Below are positions 57,100 to 64,000 of a stretch of DNA of 64,000 bases, piece after piece (position 1 is the first letter of the stretch; each line of letters begins with the position of its first letter). The translations under genes and the position numbers were made by a program. The DNA is taken from NCBI GenBank assembly GCA_963838385.1, contig CAWIRE010000006.1, positions 496,001 through 560,000 of the forward strand, in the 5' to 3' direction. This DNA comes from DAHUYF01 sp963838385 (GTDB taxonomy: Bacteria; Pseudomonadota; Alphaproteobacteria; ATCC43930; CGMCC-115725). The notes below the pieces were generated by a model that saw only the letters and a program-made list of their open reading frames with translations, was not told where the DNA came from and searched no databases.

Positions 57100-58918
57100 C
57101 GCGCTCGACGACATCCTCGCCTACTATCAACGCGAGCTGGCCTATCTCAGGCATCGCGGCGGCGAGTTCGCGGAGCGCTATCCCAAGGTCGCCAACCGGC
57201 TCGAATTCGGCGGCGTCGAAGGGCAGGACCCGCATGTCGAGCGGCTGATCGAATCCTTCGCCTTTCTCACCGCGCGGCTCCAGCGCACCATCGACAGCGA
57301 GTTTCCCGAGATCCCGACGGCGCTGCTCTCGGTGCTCTATCCGCATCTGGTGGCGCCGGTGCCGTCGATGGCGATCGCGCATTTCGCCGTCGACGCGGCG
57401 CAGGCGCGGGCGGCGCAGGGCTTCCTCATCCCGCGCCAGACGCCGGTCTTCGCCGAGACGGTGGGCCCGCAGCGCGATCGCCTGACCTGCCGCTTCCGCA
57501 CCGGCTACCCGGTGACGCTGTGGCCGATCGAGCTCGCCCATGCCGACCTCGCCGCCGCCGCCGATTACGATTTTCTCGACGCGGTGCCCGAGGCGGTGTC
57601 GGTGCTGCGCCTCAGGCTGCAATGCCAGGGGCAGTGGAGCTTTGCCGATGTCGTGCCGCCGGCGCTGCGCTTCTTCATCCGCGCCGAGCCCGGCGCCGCC
57701 GGCGCGATCTACGAGCTGCTGTTCAACGAGCTCATCGGCGTAGCACTGCTGCCGGAAGGCAAGAAGGTGCCCCAGGCGCGGCTCGCGCCCGACGCGCTGG
57801 AGCCGGTGGGCTTCGGCCTCGAGGACGGGCTCTTGCCCTATCCTCCCAATGCGCATCTGGGCTACCGCCTGATCCAGGAATACTTCGCCTTTCCCGAGAA
57901 ATTCCACTTCTTCGACGTGACGCGGCTGCCGCCCTTGGGCCCGCACCGGTCGGTCGATCTGCTGTTCCTGCTGCGCAGCAGCCCGCGGCGGCGGCTCGGC
58001 ATCAACCGGCGCAGCTTCGCGCTGGGCGCGAGCCCGATCGTCAATCTCTTTCCCAAGACCACCGAGCCCATCCGCGTCGACCAGACCCGGACCGAGTATC
58101 TGCTGGTGCCGGACAATCGCTGGGAGCGCAGCACCGAGATCCATTCCATCGTCAAGGTCTCCGCCACCTCCGACGTGGCCGATGACAGCCGCACCATCAA
58201 ACCCTATTTCTCCTTCGACCATCACGCCGCGGTCAACGGACAGACCGCGTTCTGGACGGCGCGCCGCCAGCCCGCCGCCCGGGCGGACATGCCCGGCACC
58301 GACATGCTGCTCTCCTTCCTCGATCTCGCCTTCACCCCGACGCGGCCGCCGGCGCAGACGGTGTTCGCGCATGCGCTCGCCACCAATCGCGGGCTCGCCG
58401 AGCACATCGCGCCGGAGACGCGGCTCGAGATCGAGGTCGACGCGCCGATTGCCGGCATCACCTGCCTGACCAAGCCGACGCGGCAGGTCACGCCGCCGCT
58501 GGGCGGCGCCACGCTGTGGCGGCTGATCTCGCATCTCTCGCTCAATCAGCTCTCGCTCGCCGATGGCGAGCACGGGCTCGCCGCGCTGCGCGAGATCCTC
58601 AGGCTTTACGCCGGCACCGACACCGGCACGGTGGAAAAGCAGATCCAGGGCGTGCGCTCGCTGGCCAGCCGCGCCGTGGTGCGCCGCATCGGCAAGGACG
58701 GCTGGCGCGGCTTCTGCCGCGGCACCGAGGTCGCGCTGGGATTCGACGAGACGCTCTATGTCGGATCCAGCGCCTTCCTGCTGAGCGCGGTGCTGAGCCG
58801 GTTTCTCGGACTCTACGCCGCCACCAACGCCTTCACCGAGCTGGTGGTGACGAGCGCGCAACGCGACGGGGTATGGAAGCGATGGCCGCCTTTGGCTGGC
58901 GAAAGGATCGTCCTTTAG
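57089..58918 (+). CDS. tssF: T6SS baseplate subunit TssF
   Basis: The 609-residue product opens DDILAYYQRELAYLRHRGGE followed by FAERYPKVANRLEF, the standard TssF/ImpG start, with VEGQDPHVERLIESFAFLTA and FPEIPTALLSVLYPHLVAPV behind it. C-terminal segments such as RGFCRGTEVALGFDETLYVG and LSRFLGLYAATNAFTELVVT are also typical. It forms the baseplate wedge with TssE, G and K. It overlaps tssG by 46 bases. Confidence 0.96.
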   Translation: MATDALDDILAYYQRELAYLRHRGGEFAERYPKVANRLEFGGVEGQDPHVERLIESFAFLTARLQRTIDSEFPEIPTALLSVLYPHLVAPVPSMAIAHFAVDAAQARAAQGFLIPRQTPVFAETVGPQRDRLTCRFRTGYPVTLWPIELAHADLAAAADYDFLDAVPEAVSVLRLRLQCQGQWSFADVVPPALRFFIRAEPGAAGAIYELLFNELIGVALLPEGKKVPQARLAPDALEPVGFGLEDGLLPYPPNAHLGYRLIQEYFAFPEKFHFFDVTRLPPLGPHRSVDLLFLLRSSPRRRLGINRRSFALGASPIVNLFPKTTEPIRVDQTRTEYLLVPDNRWERSTEIHSIVKVSATSDVADDSRTIKPYFSFDHHAAVNGQTAFWTARRQPAARADMPGTDMLLSFLDLAFTPTRPPAQTVFAHALATNRGLAEHIAPETRLEIEVDAPIAGITCLTKPTRQVTPPLGGATLWRLISHLSLNQLSLADGEHGLAALREILRLYAGTDTGTVEKQIQGVRSLASRAVVRRIGKDGWRGFCRGTEVALGFDETLYVGSSAFLLSAVLSRFLGLYAATNAFTELVVTSAQRDGVWKRWPPLAGERIVL

Positions 58919-59919
58919 CCGAGCAGCTCTTCGCCGAGGCCTACCGCTTCGATTTCTTCCAGGCGGTGCATCTGCTCGAGCGTCTGCTGCCGCGCACGGT
59001 TCGGGTCGGCGAGGGCAGCGGCGTCCCGCCGGAGCCGGTGCGCTTCCGCTCCAGCCTGATGGCGGCGTTTCCGGCGAGCGAGATCGACCGCCTCAGGCTC
59101 GGCGCGGCGCCGGGCGAGCCGCCGGAAATGGTGGTGAACTTCATGGGGCTGGCCGGCGGCTTCGGTCCGCTGCCGCCGCCGCTGAGCGAGCATGTGCTGG
59201 CGCGGACGCGGCGCGGCGACACCGCGGCGCGCGACTTTCTCGATATCTTCAACCACCGCCTGCTGTCGCTGCTCTACCGCGCGCGCACCCGGCACCGTCC
59301 GAGCCTCACCCGCGGCACGCCGGCCGACGGCAATTTCGCGCTTTATCTCTATGCTCTCTTCGGCATGGCGCTGCCCGAGCTGCGCGGCCGGATGCCGATC
59401 CCGGATCGCGCGCTGCTGCATTATGCCGGGATCCTGGCCCAGGCGCCGCGCAGCCTGCACGGGCTCGAGCGCGTGCTCGCGGATTATTTCGGCGTGCCGG
59501 TGAGCGGCAGTCCGCTCGAGGGGCGGTGGCTGGACATCGATCCCGGCGAGCGGACGCGCATCGGCATGGCCGGGCGCAACCACGGGCTCGGCCGCGGCGC
59601 CGTGCTGGGGCGGCGTGCCTGGGATCAGCAGGCCGGCCTCCGCCTGACCCTGGGCCCGCTCTCCTTGCCGCAATTCCTCGACTTCCTCCCCGCGGGCAAG
59701 GCGCACCGGCCGCTGCAGTCGCTCGTGGCGTTCTATGCCGAAAGCGCGCTCGAGCCGGAGTATCGCCTGCAATTGCGCCCGGAAGAGGTGCCGCCGACGC
59801 GGCTCGGCCGCCGCAGCGGCGCGCGGCTGGGATGGACGAGCTTCCTCGTCAGCCGCCGGCGGACGACGCCGGGCGAGGTGCGGCTGCGGCCGGGCGCGGC
59901 GCTGCTCGGCGCCGCCTGA
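58873..59919 (+). CDS. tssG: T6SS baseplate subunit TssG
   Basis: ATG 58873 (or 58882) gives about 348 residues. FAEAYRFDFFQAVHLLERLL, VRFRSSLMAAFPASEIDRLR and GLAGGFGPLPPPLSEHVLAR are the TssG/ImpH hallmarks, followed by RDFLDIFNHRLLSLLYRART and the C-terminal LTLGPLSLPQFLDFLPAGKA. It is the last gene of the T6SS run. A DUF5335 gene converges on it after 22 bases, so ClpV, VgrG and PAAR genes are not part of this operon. Confidence 0.95.
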   Translation: MEAMAAFGWRKDRPLAEQLFAEAYRFDFFQAVHLLERLLPRTVRVGEGSGVPPEPVRFRSSLMAAFPASEIDRLRLGAAPGEPPEMVVNFMGLAGGFGPLPPPLSEHVLARTRRGDTAARDFLDIFNHRLLSLLYRARTRHRPSLTRGTPADGNFALYLYALFGMALPELRGRMPIPDRALLHYAGILAQAPRSLHGLERVLADYFGVPVSGSPLEGRWLDIDPGERTRIGMAGRNHGLGRGAVLGRRAWDQQAGLRLTLGPLSLPQFLDFLPAGKAHRPLQSLVAFYAESALEPEYRLQLRPEEVPPTRLGRRSGARLGWTSFLVSRRRTTPGEVRLRPGAALLGAA

Positions 59920-59941
59920 GCGGTGGTCGCGGCGCGCCGGC

Positions 59942-60289
59942 TCACCCCTGCGCCGGCGGTTTCGGCAGCATCAGCGGATCGCGCCAGCGCACCGTCTGCC
60001 GCACCCCCTCGTCGTCGACCACCAGCAGGCTCGCCAGCGCGCCGTCATCGACCGAGAGATAGAGTTCGCGCGGCCGGTGGATGAGATGATCCAGGCGGTC
60101 GAGCGCGATCTCGATGAGATCGTTCTTGGGATCGTAGGTGATCCCTGCCAGCGGCAGCCAGCTCGCCTCGGGCTGAACGCCGAGCGCGAGCGAGGCGACC
60201 TCGATCTCGGCACGCTTGCCGACCAGGCCTTTCGACAGCAGGTCGAAGAACGCCTGCCATCCCGTCTGCGCCAGCTTCTGTACGACCAT
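59942..60289 (-). CDS. DUF5335-type protein
   Basis: The 115-residue product reads TGWQAFFDLLSKGLVGKRAE, IEVASLALGVQPEASWLPLA, GITYDPKNDLIEIALDRLDH and LIHRPRELYLSVDDGALASL. The W-x-x-F-D-x-x-S start and the GITYDPKNDLIEI segment match the DUF5335 proteins often seen beside stress genes. GGAG lies nine bases before ATG 60289. It is 39 bases downstream of the Crp/Fnr gene on the same strand and probably co-transcribed. Function unknown. Confidence 0.8.
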   Translation of the reverse strand: MVVQKLAQTGWQAFFDLLSKGLVGKRAEIEVASLALGVQPEASWLPLAGITYDPKNDLIEIALDRLDHLIHRPRELYLSVDDGALASLLVVDDEGVRQTVRWRDPLMLPKPPAQG

Positions 60290-60328
60290 GGTCGAGCTCC
60301 GCCTTGAGTTCTGCGCCGCGCGTGCCGC

Positions 60329-61030
60329 TCAAACCTCGGCATTGCGTCTGTCGAGGAAGGCGCGGTCGAGGATGGTGATGCGCCGCTTGCCGGCCAAGGT
60401 GATGATGCCGCTCTGCTTCAAGTCGCTGACGGCGCGGCTGACGGTCTCGACCGAGAGCGCGAGATAATCGGCGATGTCATAGCGCGACATCGGCAACCAG
60501 AAAGCGGTGCCTGGGCCGTTGGCGGAGCGCTGCGCCATCTCGACGATGAAGGCGGCGACCTTTTCGACCGCCGTGGTACGGCCAAGGATGAGAATCCGCG
60601 CTTGCAGCCGGTTGATCGCCTCGAAGGCGATGTCGCGGACGAGCTGATTCACCTGTGGATCGGAATTGGCGATGATCTCGAGCCGGCCGCGCGGGTAGCG
60701 CGCGACGATTGTGCCGTCGACCACCGCCTCGACGGCGAAGAGGTGCTCGCGCCGCGGCGTCAGGCCGAAAAAATCCCCGGGCAGCAGAAAATCGACGATG
60801 CGACGCCGGCCATCGGCGGTCGTCACGCATTTCCGCGCCACGCCGGCGACGACGCAGTACCAGGTCTCGGCGCGGTCGGCACGGCGGTAGATCTCCTGGC
60901 CGCGCCGGCACGTGCGCCGCGTCGCCAGCGCCTCCATCGCCTTCGGCGGCTGCGGGCGGGGCGCGCGGTCGAGCAGCGAGGCAGGATTTCCGGCGGTCCA
61001 TCGATTTGGTCTGGTGTCGGTGACCGGCAT
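60329..61030 (-). CDS. Crp/Fnr-family transcriptional regulator
   Basis: The 233-residue product starts behind AAGGAGAGG. It has a cyclic-nucleotide-binding-type beta-roll (CRRGQEIYRRADRAETWYCV, GRRRIVDFLLPGDFFGLTPR), the dimer helix region (FEAINRLQARILILGRTTAV) and a C-terminal helix-turn-helix (PMSRYDIADYLALSVETVSR, AVSDLKQSGII). The E-x-x-SR in the recognition helix matches FNR/FixK readers of TTGA-N6-TCAA. The N-terminal cysteine cluster of FNR is absent, so it is more FixK-like and probably does not sense oxygen through an iron-sulfur cluster. Confidence 0.92.
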   Translation of the reverse strand: MPVTDTRPNRWTAGNPASLLDRAPRPQPPKAMEALATRRTCRRGQEIYRRADRAETWYCVVAGVARKCVTTADGRRRIVDFLLPGDFFGLTPRREHLFAVEAVVDGTIVARYPRGRLEIIANSDPQVNQLVRDIAFEAINRLQARILILGRTTAVEKVAAFIVEMAQRSANGPGTAFWLPMSRYDIADYLALSVETVSRAVSDLKQSGIITLAGKRRITILDRAFLDRRNAEV

Positions 61031-61185
61031 CGGCCTCTCCTTCTGCGCGAGACATGCACGGCGGAAGCAAGATTCGCGAGGCGGTCTGATCGCGATGTCA
61101 GCGGGCGCCAGTCTTGGGATCAGTTGAAACGAAAGGCGCAGGCGAAGGTTCCCTGGCCGCGGCGGCAGAGAAAAATCCGACGAAG

Positions 61186-61199
61186 TTGACGACGGTCAA
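61186..61199. promoter_or_regulatory. FNR/FixK-type box (anaerobox)
   Basis: TTGAC-GACG-GTCAA is a perfect palindrome matching TTGA-N6-TCAA, the site read by FNR/FixK regulators. It lies between the divergent Crp/Fnr and BON genes, 90 bases upstream of the latter, fitting regulation of the stress genes by the neighbouring regulator. Confidence 0.7.
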
Positions 61200-61289
61200 G
61201 GCGGCGCCCGATCGGCGGGCCATACTTGCTGGGCGCCGCAACGGGCGTCTCGTCCCGCTGGCGGCGAGGGACCCTAGCAGGAGGACGCC

Positions 61290-61943
61290 ATGAGGCTCGA
61301 CAGCGACATCAAGCGTGACGTGGAGGACGAGCTGAGATGGGATCCGGACATCGACGCCACCGACATCGCCGTGACAGTGAAGAACGGCGTCGTCTCCCTG
61401 ACCGGGTTTGCGCGCAGCTACAGCCAGAAATTCGAGGCCGAGCGGGCGGCGAAGCGCGTCGCGGGCGTCATCGGCCTCGCCAACGACATCGAGGTGCGGC
61501 TACCGGCGGTGGACGAGCGTCCGGATCCCGAGATCGCGCGCGACGCGGTCGCCGCGCTCAAGAACCAGCTGCCGCTCTCCGGCCACAGCATCACCGCGAC
61601 GGTGAAGAACGGCTGGATCACGCTCGAGGGCGAGGTCGAATGGAACTACCAGCGCGAACGGGCGGAGAGCACGGTCCGATGGATGAAAGGCGTCCACGGC
61701 GTCACCAACCTCGTTCAGGTGAAGCCGCGGGTTGCGCCGGCCGACGTCAAGCGCAAGATCGAAGAGGCCTTCCGGCGCAGCGCGGAAGTCGATGCGAAGC
61801 GCGTTGCCGTCGAAGTCCATGACGGCGAGGTGGTCCTCAAGGGAACGGTGCGGTCCTGGGCCGAGCGCCAGGAAGCCGAGCGTGCGGCCTGGGCGGCGCC
61901 GGGGGTCAAGAAGGTCGACGACCGCATCACCATCAGCGCCTGA
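61290..61943 (+). CDS. Triple BON-domain protein
   Basis: The 217-residue product is three BON domains in tandem: DVEDELRWDPDIDATDIAVT (residues 1-70), IARDAVAALKNQLPLSGHSI (75-145) and RKIEEAFRRSAEVDAKRVAV (150-217), each closing with a G-V/hydrophobic strand such as VKNGVVSLTGFARSY. There is no signal peptide, so it is probably cytoplasmic, unlike OsmY. BON domains bind phospholipid or stabilise under osmotic stress. AGGAGG precedes ATG 61290. It heads the bon-hsp20-hdeD-like string, and an anaerobox lies upstream. Confidence 0.93.
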   Translation: MRLDSDIKRDVEDELRWDPDIDATDIAVTVKNGVVSLTGFARSYSQKFEAERAAKRVAGVIGLANDIEVRLPAVDERPDPEIARDAVAALKNQLPLSGHSITATVKNGWITLEGEVEWNYQRERAESTVRWMKGVHGVTNLVQVKPRVAPADVKRKIEEAFRRSAEVDAKRVAVEVHDGEVVLKGTVRSWAERQEAERAAWAAPGVKKVDDRITISA

Positions 61944-61968
61944 GTCCGATCTGCGCCGCCGATCGGAC
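61944..61968. terminator. Hairpin between BON and hsp20 genes
   Basis: GTCCGATC and GATCGGAC pair perfectly around a 9-base loop directly after the BON stop codon. A further ATCGGAC half-copy occurs ten bases later. It could attenuate read-through or fold in the hsp20 leader. Confidence 0.5.
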
Positions 61969-61999
61969 GTGTCATCAATCGGACGAGAGGAGATACCGC

Positions 62000-62629
62000 A
62001 TGGCTGTCAGAGGCTTGGCCCCGTTCCAGGCAAACCGGGCCGTATCGCGTTGGCCGGAGGATTCCGATCCGCTTGTGGCCTTCCGCCGCGACATGAGCCG
62101 GATGTTCGACGCGTTCTTCGGCGGTTTCGGCGCGCCGGGCATGCTCGCTCCCGCGCTGCGCGCCCTGCCGCCGGCGATCCTCACGCCGCAGATCAATATC
62201 AGCGAGACCGACGAGGAGATCCGCATCACCGCCGACCTGCCCGGCCTCGACGAGGACGATATCGAGGTCAAGCTCGCCGACGGCATGCTGACCATCGGCG
62301 GCGAGAAGGCGGCGGAGACGGAAGCGGACGAGGAGGAAGAGGGGGAGCGGAGCTATCATCTGGTAGAGCGCACGCAAGGCGCCTTCTCGCGCACGCTGCT
62401 GCTGCCCTTCGCGGTCGAGCCCGAGGACATCGACGCGGAGTTCAAGAACGGCGTGCTCACCATCACCATCCCGAAGCCGAAGGCGGTGCAGGAGAAGACG
62501 CACAAGATCGCCGTCAGGAGCGGCGATGACCAGCCGCCGGCGGTGGATCGCGCCGCTGCCGGCGACAAGCCCGCCGCCTCCGCCCCGACGGCGGCAAAGG
62601 CCAAGGCGTCGCAGGGAGCGGCCGAGTAG
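62000..62629 (+). CDS. Small heat-shock protein Hsp20
   Basis: The 209-residue product has an N-terminal arm (FRRDMSRMFDAFFGGFGAPG), an alpha-crystallin domain (LTPQINISETDEEIRITADL, IEVKLADGMLTIGGEKAAET, YHLVERTQGAFSRTLLLPFA, FKNGVLTITIPKPKA with the A-x-x-x-nGvL motif) and an unusually long Ala/Pro/Lys tail. It is an ATP-independent holdase. GAGAGGAG precedes ATG 62000. The tail lacks an obvious IXI motif. Confidence 0.95.
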   Translation: MAVRGLAPFQANRAVSRWPEDSDPLVAFRRDMSRMFDAFFGGFGAPGMLAPALRALPPAILTPQINISETDEEIRITADLPGLDEDDIEVKLADGMLTIGGEKAAETEADEEEEGERSYHLVERTQGAFSRTLLLPFAVEPEDIDAEFKNGVLTITIPKPKAVQEKTHKIAVRSGDDQPPAVDRAAAGDKPAASAPTAAKAKASQGAAE

Positions 62630-62761
62630 CGCCGATGCGCGGGCCGCTCCGGGCCGCCCGCCGGCGGCGGAGCGGCTGCGCGCGTCGGCGCTGGCATCGC
62701 GCCGGCCGCGGATGGCGCCGCCGGATGGCGGGCCCGATACGGACAAAAGGAGGAGAGGACG

Positions 62762-63502
62762 ATGACCATGGGCAGCGACGGCAAGCGCGGCCCCGGCGAG
62801 CGCCCCGGGGCGCGCGAGGGCAAGGCTGATCCCGCCTATCAGGGCACCAAGCCGGGCGCTTTCTCCATGGACGCCGCCTCGATGGGCGCCGCGGGTGCCG
62901 GCTTCGCCTCCGGCTGGGATCCGCCGGCGGTCGAGGCCATGAACGCGCTGCTGGCGCGCAACTGGTGGGCGATCGCTCTGCGCGGCGTCTTCGCCATCAT
63001 CTTCGGTCTCATCGCGGTGCTGCTGCCCGGCGTGACGCTGACGGCACTGGTGCTGCTGTTCGCCGCCTACATGCTGGTCGATGGCGTCTTCGCGCTGATC
63101 GCCGGGCTGCGCGCCGCGCAGCGGCGCGAGCGTTGGGGATGGCTGGCCTTCGAGGGCATCGCCGATCTCGTCGCCGGCGCCATCGCCATCGCCTGGCCGC
63201 TGATCACGATCCTCGCCTTCGTCTGGATCATGGCCGCCTGGGCGATCGTCAGCGGCGGGCTGCTGCTCGGCGCCGCCGTCCGGCTGCAGCCCACCCATGG
63301 CAAATGGCTGATGGGCTTCGGCGGCGCGGTCTCGGTGGTCTGGGGCATCCTGCTGATCCTGCAGCCCTTCATCGGCGCCCTGGTGCTGACCTGGTGGATG
63401 GGCGCCTATGCGCTGTTCTTCGGCGGCGCGCTGTTGGTGCTGGCCTTCCGGCTGCGCCGCCGGCAAGGCGAGCACCAGGACTTTGCCTCCGGCATCGCCT
63501 GA
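62762..63502 (+). CDS. HdeD-like (DUF308) membrane protein
   Basis: The 246-residue product has a disordered charged N-terminus of about 60 residues and then roughly six membrane helices in the DUF308/HdeD pattern: NWWAIALRGVFAIIFGLIAV, LTALVLLFAAYMLVDGVFAL, DLVAGAIAIAWPLITILAFV, IMAAWAIVSGGLLLGAAVRL and ALVLTWWMGAYALFFGGALL. E. coli HdeD confers acid resistance at high density; here only a stress role is implied. AGGAGAGG precedes the start. Confidence 0.9.
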   Translation: MTMGSDGKRGPGERPGAREGKADPAYQGTKPGAFSMDAASMGAAGAGFASGWDPPAVEAMNALLARNWWAIALRGVFAIIFGLIAVLLPGVTLTALVLLFAAYMLVDGVFALIAGLRAAQRRERWGWLAFEGIADLVAGAIAIAWPLITILAFVWIMAAWAIVSGGLLLGAAVRLQPTHGKWLMGFGGAVSVVWGILLILQPFIGALVLTWWMGAYALFFGGALLVLAFRLRRRQGEHQDFASGIA

Positions 63503-63578
63503 GCGGTGGCCGGCGCGGTTTGCCGCTGCGCCGCGGATATGATAAAAACATCCGTTCTCCGCCGCGGATGGCAAGATC

Positions 63579-64000
63579 ATGACTGGGTCCAGGAGAATCC
63601 CGCCGCCGCCGATTCCGCCGCTGCGCACGCCCGCCGCGGCGCAACCTCGTGCCGCCGGCTATCGCATCACCGTGGGCTCTTATCTGCATCAGGGGCCGAG
63701 CGCGCAGGGCCTGCCGCCGGAGCTTGCCGGCCACAGCTTCGTCGCCATCCAGGACCCGGCCGGACGGCGCCAGGCCTTCGGCTTCTCGCCGGCGCAGTAC
63801 GAGCGCTACGATCCGCGCCGCGACCTGCCGAAGCTGAACGCCGGCGTCAAGGGCCGCGTCCATGCCGACGACCACGCCTTCGCCAAGCCCGGAGTGAGGA
63901 CGCGCAGCTTCGATGTCACCGCCCAGCAGGCGCGCGCCGCGCTTGCCAAGGTGGCCGAGTACAAGACACGGACGCCGGATTTCAGCCTGGCGCGGCGGCA
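63579..64000 (+). CDS. Proline-rich protein with possible permuted papain-fold start, partial
   Basis: The frame from ATG 63579 runs off the right edge (about 140 codons seen). The N-terminus is proline-rich (RRIPPPPIPPLRTPAAAQPR). It then reads YRITVGSYLHQGPSAQGLPP, GHSFVAIQDPAGRRQAFGFS (His52), GVKGRVHADDHAFAKPGVRT and SFDVTAQQARAALAKVAEYK. A GHxF start, a short glycine-rich strand pair and an FDVT-x-x-Q helix are reminiscent of NlpC/P60-like permuted amidases, where a Cys would follow just past the window edge. No signal peptide is seen. It lies 3.7 kb from the T6SS genes and could be an effector, which remains inference. Confidence 0.4.
   Translation, partial: MTGSRRIPPPPIPPLRTPAAAQPRAAGYRITVGSYLHQGPSAQGLPPELAGHSFVAIQDPAGRRQAFGFSPAQYERYDPRRDLPKLNAGVKGRVHADDHAFAKPGVRTRSFDVTAQQARAALAKVAEYKTRTPDFSLARR

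Noticed and set aside
61944..61999. ROSE-type RNA thermometer upstream of hsp20
   Set aside because: The leader is short and lacks the U(U/C)GCU anti-Shine-Dalgarno typical of ROSE elements; only the simple hairpin is reported.

Overview
The window is GC-rich bacterial chromosome. Gene content and order suggest an alphaproteobacterium, most likely Rhodospirillales or a neighbouring order: the rlpA-dacC-tmk...holB-metG-tatD housekeeping string, an alphaproteobacterial-type chaperonin operon, a PAS/MCP pair, and palindromic intergenic repeats built around ATCCACG/CGTGGAT. The placement is inferred from proteins and layout; no rRNA is present.

Layout. 1-1.8 kb: catabolic genes (VOC protein, crotonase, cupin). 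1.9-4.1 kb: a worn region with a gutted FAH-family gene, a frameshifted small gene and several very short minus-strand genes. 4.1-6.7 kb: groES-groEL under an apparent RpoH promoter plus a perfect CIRCE element, then a small membrane-anchored protein. 6.8-19.2 kb (all minus strand): three transglutaminase-like proteins, one fused to a DUF2126 amidoligase, and a circularly permuted ATP-grasp/alpha-E fusion. A complete ABC exporter (FtsX-like permease, ATPase, membrane fusion protein, outer-membrane factor) lies inside this group. This island is the strongest candidate for an under-described system: peptide-like ligation or trimming enzymes with their own export line. 19.4-23.6 kb: hybrid histidine kinase, then a PAS protein translationally overlapping a frameshifted chemotaxis transducer, together resembling a split Aer receptor. 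23.7-25.7 kb: small exported proteins, decayed toxin-antitoxin remnants and tRNA-Ser. 25.8-29.5 kb: DJ-1/PfpI protein, then an ECF sigma/anti-sigma pair with a metallophosphoesterase and a cupredoxin; a shared promoter-like motif precedes the sigma gene and the phosphoesterase. 29.5-32.1 kb: PilZ protein, thioesterase, DUF2189 membrane protein. 32.5-45.5 kb: cell-wall genes (lytic transglycosylase, rlpA, dacC) and tmk-holB-metG-tatD-MBL hydrolase, with a three-gene catabolic module between tmk and holB. 45.8-59.9 kb: a type VI secretion locus in the order tssJ-K-L-M-A-B-C-hcp-tssE-F-G, with no clpV, vgrG or PAAR gene in view. 59.9-63.5 kb: a stress block (DUF5335, Crp/Fnr regulator, BON protein, Hsp20, HdeD-like) with a perfect anaerobox-type palindrome between the regulator and the BON gene. 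The right edge cuts a proline-rich protein that could be an enzyme of papain-like fold, possibly a secreted effector.

Several loci carry lesions visible in the DNA: the FAH deletion, a 2-bp-type frameshift in the chemotaxis gene, a premature TGA in higB, a TAG splitting the anti-sigma factor, and a collapsed MazF/PemK gene. Each could be genuine decay or an assembly error, and read-level checking decides. Function assignments rest on motifs and family knowledge recalled while reading; no database search was run.
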